This document shows, piece after piece, positions 56,846-64,000 of a DNA stretch of 64,000 bases (positions are counted from its first letter, which is position 1; each line of letters begins with the position of its first letter). A program made the translations under genes and the position numbers. A model generated the notes under the pieces. The model did not search any database and was not told the origin of the DNA. It worked only from the letters and a program-made list of their open reading frames with translations. The stretch spans positions 1,257,501 to 1,321,500 of the forward strand of contig CAJQUW010006363.1 of the NCBI GenBank assembly GCA_907163375.1. The letters run 5' to 3'. This DNA is from Prostheceraeus crozeri (lineage: Eukaryota; Platyhelminthes; Polycladida; Euryleptidae).

Positions 56846-57712
56846 AATACCTTCAAATTTCATGCATGAAAGCAATACCATGCATAATCAGAATGAATCA
56901 GAATTGTCTAACTTACTGTAGATATGTGGCAAACACAAGTAATCATGATTAGTTTCAGATGTAAAATGTCTCGAATTAAAAAAAATAGAAAATGAAAATT
57001 CTATCTTGTTGATTCGACATACTATTTGAAATGGCCGTATTTCATTTTTAGCTTACTATCTTCAGATGTTTCTCTATGGCTTGAAAATAATGACCATGCT
57101 TCACAAAGTCACGCGGTTGATAATTTTTGCAGCCCCTACATCACAATTCGTACAGCAACAAAGTATCAATATGTCCATCCGTCATAATATGAATATTGCT
57201 ACTGGCCTAACTTCACTTTTTTATATGTTCAGTATTCCAAACAAAACACTGATGCGACTAGCGCACTGCCAAATTATTCATTAATTTTAATTAAATTTCA
57301 ATTAGTACAGACAAAGCACACATGGAACATATGAATAGAACCACAACGGCACACATTTATGTACACATTGATATTAATCATGTAGACAATGCAATACAAT
57401 ACTCATACTGTTATAACTATCACGATCATAATGACATATTTGCAGTGAGCCAAAATGTGTTTTTTCATGAGTTCAAGTTGTAAAAGGGAAGTTGTACTTA
57501 CAAATTTCTGTAGACTTTCGTCACTCAATTATGTCAGCTCCACAGATGTCGTGTGGGGTGAAGATCAGCAATCCGTCACAACTTATTGACTGTACCTATA
57601 TAATGAGGAAACAGTTTTGAATTACAAAAATGGACTGGACCATAGTTCGTGGTTAAGGACATGGTTTCAAATCGAAATTTGACGCTTTGGGCCCTTATCT
57701 CAGAAATGTCAT

Positions 57713-58230
57713 AGCAATGTAATATTGCAGTTCAGATATCTGAACCGCAATATGCTATAAGGCTGAGGGCCGTCAGGCACGAAGCCATAGCTTATTGCGG
57801 TTCTGAGATCTGAATTGCAATATCATTGTGTTGAGGTTATCTATTGAGGTTAACCACAATAATGCTAAACAGGTATATTGCGGTTCAATATTTTAACATT
57901 GAAAGATATACGAACCTAAACACAATGGATATATTCATTTAGGTATAGTGGGAAGCACCGAGAGAGATATAACCATAGACTTCGGAAATCAATGAAATGC
58001 CAATGTAATATTGCTGTTCAGATATCTGAATCACAATATGTTATAGTGCTGAGGGCCGTCAGGCCCGAAACCATAGCTTATTGCGGTTCTGAGATCTGAA
58101 TTGTAATATCATTGTGTTAAGGTTATCTATGATTGAATCGCATTATGCTAAACAGTTATATTGCGGTTCAATATTTTAACATGGGAAGATAATTATACGA
58201 ACCTACACACAATGAAGTCTAGACAGGATA
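57713..58230 (+). repeat. 286-bp tandem duplication with palindromes
   Basis: Two direct copies, the second shifted by 286 bp (caatgtaatattgc at 57715 and 58001). Each contains an imperfect palindrome around cagatatctga with flanks attgc/gcaat, then gctgagggccgtcaggc, then tattgcggttctgagatctgaa, another palindrome. The copies differ by scattered substitutions. Confidence 0.75.
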
Positions 58231-58337
58231 AAATAAATAGAGATCAAAAATGTTACAACATTCATAGAGCAATCAGGAAACCCTAGATGCTTCGCTTTAT
58301 GTTCTCGCCAATCCTTCGCTTGCACTTTAGAAAAATA

Positions 58338-58390
58338 GAAGCAAGAGGTTGTGCTCAACGTTTCGAGTACATACCCTTCTTCACAGAGTT
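58338..58390 (-). ncRNA. Hammerhead-like motif of PLE type, degenerate
   Basis: The minus strand reads gtgaagaagggtatgtactcgaaacgttgagc. It resembles the PLE-associated minimal hammerhead: CUGANGA core (first bases altered), a short helix GGGTA/TACTC, then GAAACG. No PLE coding sequence is nearby. Confidence 0.3.
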
Positions 58391-59889
58391 ACATTGACAC
58401 ATACATGTATGACACTCTACTTTGACATGCAATACGTAAAAGCTGAATAGAAATCTACATGGAGTGACTTGTGTTCTCCAATAAACCAGCAAGATCATGA
58501 CGACGATTCATTGATTAAATGAATCATGTGAGCTTGTATCAATATCCTATCATCTACACCTCGCGCTTCCTGAGGATTATTCACATCGAAATCGTCAGCG
58601 GTACAGTAATACATCACGAAGATGCGCACTCAATGCACTCTTGTTGTCCTTAGTCGTAATACTCCGCTTATGTTCTTGTCAATAGCTAATTTTAAAAGAT
58701 CGGGAAGCTTTGCCTATGAAACTAGCATTGCAAATGCGACATTTAAACTCATAAACATCATAACTACTGCAACTGATTTTTTAAAGTTGAGGTTGTCATC
58801 TATTCAATATTTTGTACTGTGACTATTTAAATAACGAGATAAGGTAGGACTAGAAGATGAAAATTGAGATTGTGTTTTCAAAGTAGAGAATTTATTATTC
58901 TGTTTGAGCCATAGTTAACAAAAGAAAAATGTAAATAAATATTTCCATTTATTTTTCAACATTAATTGATAGCCCAATATGATTGATTTAGAAAATAGAT
59001 TGATCTAATTAGATAATATTGATTATCAGCATAGATTATTAATAAACTCTTGGAATGAAACTTTCCGATTCTTCGACTTTTGTCTAAAATCTTCATTTTA
59101 GAAACCGTCAAAAGCTTTTGTTTAGCATTATGAACCGCGCTCTGAGTAGTTTCTATGAAGCCACTATTAGCGTAGTGTGGCGTCCAAATGTCTTTACGTA
59201 CAGAGCTTTCTGAAGTTATTGGCTTTATGTAATGGTTGTAGCTATCACTATACAGATCGGTTTTAAACGAGATGCTCAAAACTAGAAAATTAGAACAATT
59301 TTGTGAAATTTCTTAAGTAAATTAAATCGAATTGTCTTTGCTTATGTTTCTGAATACGTCGAGAATTTTATTACTATGCTGAAAACTAGATGAAAAAGGA
59401 CCCAAAATGATATCATAGATATGCCCTTTTGAAAATCGTTGGATGATTTTTCCCCCATTCCTTTTGAGCTGTCTTTTCACAGTAGTTCATAAAAAATAAT
59501 GATTAAAATATTTGTATTTATTATGTATGTAAAAATCACATGTAAAAATTGTATATATAAGAATATTATAATATTCATGTAATTTTGAAGAATCTCAATC
59601 AATTGATGGGAACAATTTAAATGACCAGCGACAAAGTTAACTTCTCGATTTAATACTTTACTATAAACTAATCGATTTTCTTAGTATGAGAATTGATTGT
59701 ACATTAGATGTCATTGGTCTCATAGGATAGATTCCAATGTTTACATGATCTTTTATAAGAGTGCAAAATGCAGCCGGTCAAGAGTTGGACACATGAATTC
59801 GTTCCACATTAACTGACTTCTATTTACTTCATTTTAGTGGCAAGAGTTTATTGTCGTATTCATTCGTAGGTGTATATTCTCACATCTAT

Positions 59890-60790
59890 ATCTAGACCTC
59901 TGACGGGCAACCAAGTTGTGATAGCGGGCCACAAGTGGTGGCCCGCGAGAGGGCTCCCGGGCGCGGGCTACCACTTCAAAAGGGCAGTAGCATTCTTAAA
60001 GTTACTAAATTCTGTACTTTCTGGCATGTATAAGGACTGCTGTAGTGTATATGGTAGTTATCGTATTCGCTATGATGCAATTGTACATGTAGATGTGTAC
60101 ACCAGCATTGTACGTACAACACAGCTAATTTGATCGCTATCAAGAAATTACATTTTTCATTTTAAAAGATGAAATGAGAATGTGAATAGTGAGAAGTAAA
60201 TTACTGGAGCTTTTCTTTTGTGTATAGGCCGCGCATGGGCTCCACTAACGATACTCGTGTGCACGATAATGCCAACAAACTATGTTGATGCAATAGCATA
60301 CAAATAATATTCAGCAGCAATTCTTGAAAGAGAAGTTAGCATGCAAAAATAACACATATCTTCACACGGTTGAATTTCTTCATGCACAGACTGCTTTATG
60401 CATTTACATGCGTCTAATCGCAGCGCAGTTTATTGCGCAGTGGAACATGCTCAGCAAGGCATCCAACACAATGTGACTTAGCACAAGCTCGCACAGTTTA
60501 GGCCTATTTCCAAAGTTTTGTTCACACGAAAAATATATTCATTACGAAATTAACATGGTTCGTGCATTCGTATATTCGTATTTTTGTGCCATCATTTATT
60601 GCTCATTTACTAATTGAGTATTTTGAAATTCTAAGGAAGATCCCTCAATCTTAGAAGTGAATTTCAAAGTTCAAAGTCATAGTGGGCCACTTTCACATCA
60701 CTAATTCAAATGATGTTCGCGGGCCACTTTTGATATGAGAATAGCGGCGGGCCACCCAACCTGTGTCGGCGTCGCGCCACCAAGTGGTAC
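59890..60790. mobile_element. Possible decayed hAT (Charlie-like) MITE
   Basis: Both ends carry clusters of gcgggccac/gtggcccgc words (59925-59965 and 60715-60775), against an AT-rich background. Such ggcccgcgggcc-type ends are frequent in non-autonomous hAT elements. No duplication could be fixed. Confidence 0.3.
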
Positions 60791-61284
60791 AACTGGTAAA
60801 AACCGGCTAAAACTAAAATTCCAAAAAATCAGTCTATTTCTTCACGAAATGATCAACAACAAGTTAGGGCTTGATTATGACGATTCAGTCGGGTTTGAAG
60901 ATTTCATCTCCTATGTTGCACTTGCATTACAATTATTCTCTGATAGAACCATTTGATAATATCAGTTTTGATGTTGTCTTTGTTTACGATTGCTCCGTCT
61001 ATCTCATGTACATTTTAGAACAAATGAAGACTTCGGCAGCACTTTGGCACTATAGTCTATGTCATAGAAGCTATTTGCTAGGCATCAAATGAATGCTCTT
61101 TTACTTGAGAAAATGAGATTTCGTTAAATCTAAAAGAATGAAAACATGAATAAAATTTCTTTAGACTTAGAACTATATCAAGCAAACCACTTTCTCCATG
61201 TGGACGAGTTCATAAAATCTCACTATCATTCTTATATGCTGAGTGCTCAGCAAGAATGCAGAGTGCATTTTAAAAGTCAAAGGT

Positions 61285-61370
61285 TTGATCTGATCTACAT
61301 TTGAACCCAGGTCTCATGAATGCAGAGCGAACACTCCAACTCAAAGCGTTTGCAACTGAAGATCTGAGCT
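61285..61370 (-). repeat. tRNA-like (SINE head) sequence
   Basis: The minus strand reads gagttggagtgttcgctctgcattcatgagac as short parts, followed by cctgggttcaaatg, which is a good RNA polymerase III B-box. A weak A-box-like part precedes it. It is not a full tRNA cloverleaf; a tRNA-derived SINE remnant is more likely. Confidence 0.3.
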
Positions 61371-62602
61371 CTCGAATCAAACAATGTGCAGGAACTTAGA
61401 ATGCATTTATATTTTCATTAGAAATGTACAGCATGCACCAATGCTTGTGGCTAAGGCAGAAAATCCTGATTTGGAAGAACAAATAATAAAAAGCTCGCAG
61501 CAGCAATCTTGATGAAGTGAGATATATGTCTGAACAACTTCAGTTAGCAAAGGAAAATAAAACAAAAAGTAAGCTGTAAAATTGGTCGTTGTTAATAGAA
61601 TCTGAGAGGGACAAGCAAAAGTTGCGTTTACTTATTTATTTGTTTATTTACAGTCATTGTAATGCTCATATTTGTTGTAAGTTATTCAAATTTCATATTT
61701 TCAGCTCAATCAAGCTTTTGGCATCAAATTCATTTAACATCGCTTTATCTTCTAAATCTGTGATGCAAAAAGTTGCAAGGCAATATTTTTATGTTTCCCG
61801 TCTGGGAGGGGAAGATAAATTTTTATAGAAATATTTGTGAAGTCACAATGGGTATTAGACATTTTCTGTAGATTTGGAAGATAAGCTTGCCTATGAAAGC
61901 AGTGGGCAATAAAATCGTAGAAATTCTCGTCCGCTTCGCGGCCTTAGATTTCCGCATTTTCTCGCCCTCCTGGCTCATAGAACACCTGTTTTTTCAGCAA
62001 AAAACTTTTCACCTGCAGAAGCTTTTACATACAGCCATGTGATTTCTTTCTAGCATGGACATTTGGTGCAACTTACAAAGAGTGAATTTTATTAATGCAA
62101 TGTGCACGCTGAAAGGAATGCACCATAGCTTTATAACAATAATTTCATAATACTAGCAATTTCAGCGTTCCCACCGGATCTCGACAGCCCATCCGCGCAG
62201 GCAGTGAATCGATACTAGTGTAAATGAAGATCTAAAATCAGGCCTATGATATACCAGGAAATTGTTACCGTGAGTACTTACTTTTGTTCCGTGGGGACAG
62301 CATATTCGTTGTTCCTGGGAACTATCTACTAAGCAGTGGATTAGTATGATGTTTCATGGAAAATGCTTGTGAAAGGAAAGTTTATGTTGCTGGAAACTTG
62401 TTTCTAGCCTGGTCTAGGTTTTGTGAATATCCAGTATTCTTGAGCGTGCTTAAATATGTCGTTTAATTGTGAGCGATTTTAATGACATTTCCGATTTTTA
62501 TTTCTTTTTAAAGATTTGGTTTTTCATACACTAATCAAACATATTTAATATCAAATTGATGAAAAATTTCCCGAGTACTAAAATATTACACAACATTAAA
62601 AA

Positions 62603-62679
62603 ACATTAAATTTTGTGACTTGGTTGAATTTTAATAAATAAATAAAAATAAAATTCAACAAAGTCACAAAATTTAATGT
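62603..62679. repeat. 31-bp inverted repeat with 15-bp loop
   Basis: Arms 62603-62633 and 62649-62679 (acattaaattttgtgact and onward) pair with one mismatch in 31. The loop is an AT-only run of ataaa units. Strong cruciform potential. Confidence 0.85.
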
Positions 62680-62784
62680 CACAACGATAGACACTAGCAC
62701 ATTAAGCATCCGTAAAACCATGGACAGCTAGAGTACTATCACCTGGACTGATCGCTAAGGCAATTTATCAAATTTCCAATACCA

Positions 62785-63205
62785 CTGGAGGTCTATGATC
62801 TGGCAATGTTATATTTATATGCCTATTTAGAGGTCGGCAATGATCCAATTGGAGGTCGCGTAAGCCTCTAGTTGGATCATTGATGACCGAGAAATAGACA
62901 TAACATTGTTCAGGTTATCTATGGTACTATGCAGAACTATGCCCAGTGTGATGTATCATAGACTTCTAAATTTCTAGAAGTCTATGGATGTATCATGGGC
63001 GCCTAGATATATGAAGCACCATATTTCATTTCATTTCATTGTATTGTGCGTCAATTAAGACAATATATCTAGCTTATGTGTGCTTCATATATCTAGGCGT
63101 CCATGGATGCATCAGAGATTTCATGACCGCTTTTTTCATCATTGTTGACCGCTTATTAGCAAACAGTACCATAGATAGTCTGAACAATGATAATTTAAAT
63201 TGCTT
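62785..63205. repeat. Cluster of nested hairpins
   Basis: Three inverted pairs: caatgttatat..ataacattg around ccaattggagg/cctctagttgg (62795-62910); atagacttct/agaagtctat (62960-62990); and cgcctagatatatgaagcac with its complement at about 63085-63103. An outer pair, attgttcaggttatctatgg and its near complement near 63170-63190, encloses the last two. Probably nested or decayed foldback elements. Confidence 0.6.
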
Positions 63206-63470
63206 CCTATAAATTATTTAGCGACTATGTCATCTTACACATAGACATTTCAAAAGTTATAAAATGCAAAAGCAAAGACTGCTGGTAATCATGTGTAATC
63301 CACAATCATATAAGTAGACTTTCTATGGTATTGTTGATTTCTATTGCTATAGCATAATTTCAAAAGCTATGATAATCAAGCCATTGAAATCCATTGACAA
63401 ATTTTTTAATATCAGACACATTGCTTTGATAACAAACACAATCAGTAGAACATCAAACAATCAGCAGAAA

Positions 63471-63984
63471 TGGTTAACAAGTCCGTGGCAGTGGGCTGTG
63501 ATGGTGGTTCTGCCTCATCGAATTGATCTGACAATGCAATTGCTTTCCATCGATTTCCGAAAGATCCATGCATTTTAAGGAATTGATTAAGTCGCGAAAA
63601 TCGGAAAGTCAGCCTTCCCTCACAGTCAGCTATATTGAAATCATTTCATTGATGGTGATTTTATACAGCAGAGAAATGACTCTAATATGTCGCGAAATTC
63701 TGAGAAAGACTGAACCCAAAGCGAAGACTACTGAAATCCGGTGCCGTTCCATCAGTGTTCTCAACTCTCCTAAAAACCTTACTTCCTATAAAGCGCATCG
63801 TAGAGATAATCCACCAACAGCTGAGAAGCATAGGGCAGCGGTGCTGCAGGCTAACGAAGAACTGCCTAAATCATTCCTGAAGGATGAAGATACTTTGCTA
63901 ACATCAGACTTGATGATGAAGTTCCAAAGGTCATCTACTGGAATCCCTAATCGGTTTTTATCCACTATACCCGACGGGTTATGA
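63471..63984 (+). pseudogene. Decayed THAP zinc-finger domain
   Basis: Reading across frames shows the THAP layout: MVNKSVAVGCDGG (expected Cys at residue 5 now Ser), AIAFHRFPKDP, an ENRKVSLPS segment, remnants of the HF..DF part, and RRLLKSGAVPSVF, the AVPxxF motif that ends the domain. Several stops and shifts interrupt it, so it does not encode a working protein here. THAP domains bind DNA in P-element transposases and host regulators; which this was cannot be told. Sequence homologous in style (AHRRDNPPTAEK) continues to the window edge. Confidence 0.7.
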
Positions 63985-64000
63985 CTTACGCGATCGCCGT

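Noticed and set aside
57066-57284. Exon-like frame preceded by a good acceptor (ttactatcttcag)
   Set aside because: It overlaps a copy of the tgtccatccg repeat, and no donor or homology supports it.

Overview
The window is nuclear DNA from an animal, most likely an invertebrate. It is AT-rich, has GT-AG introns, one clear multi-exon gene for a secreted protein, and a dense load of animal-type transposable elements: a Polinton, a Penelope-like element, hAT and Tc1/mariner DNA transposons, and LINEs of both the APE and RLE endonuclease types. I cannot name the species. No rRNA, CRISPR array, or bacterial operon is visible.

Layout. 1-4.1 kb: intergenic DNA, then a LINE with an RLE-type endonuclease (minus). 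4.2-5.3 kb: a LINE scrap and unassigned DNA. 5.3-21.7 kb: one APE-type LINE (plus), split by a 12.2-kb Polinton at 7494-19712. The Polinton has 672-683-bp inverted ends and a 6-bp target duplication (CTTGTG). It carries protein-primed DNA polymerase, adenovirus-type protease, integrase with a phospholipase-A2-like front end, double jelly-roll capsid protein and several small structural-type genes. Its polymerase gene is split at the catalytic YTDTDS motif by an intein with a LAGLIDADG homing endonuclease. 22.3-22.6 kb: last coding exon of a host gene (plus). 24.2-29.1 kb: Penelope-like element (minus) with a 917-bp foldback MITE inside. 29.1-33.1 kb: a hAT-like element containing a second hAT whose 742-residue transposase is fully open. 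33.1-34.6 kb: 5'-truncated LINE. 35.7-41.1 kb: a second RLE-type LINE (minus), cut exactly at the codons for its catalytic YLDD motif by a long-TIR element that itself holds a mariner-like element. 43.1-50.65 kb: a three-exon host gene (minus) for a 277-residue secreted cysteine-rich protein; its introns hold LINE, MITE and Tc1/mariner pieces. 51-64 kb: mostly non-coding DNA with several inverted or tandem repeat structures, possible small exons on both strands, a hammerhead-like motif, and a decayed THAP domain at the right edge.

How the parts relate. The last exons at 22.3 kb and 43.1 kb are paralogous: both begin in phase 0 and share a seven-cysteine pattern. The genes point toward each other, and most of the transposon nest lies between them. 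The host protein family is not one I recognise. The most unusual item is the intein-bearing Polinton; next are the nested hAT pair with perfect 8-bp duplications on both, and the paralogous secreted proteins.
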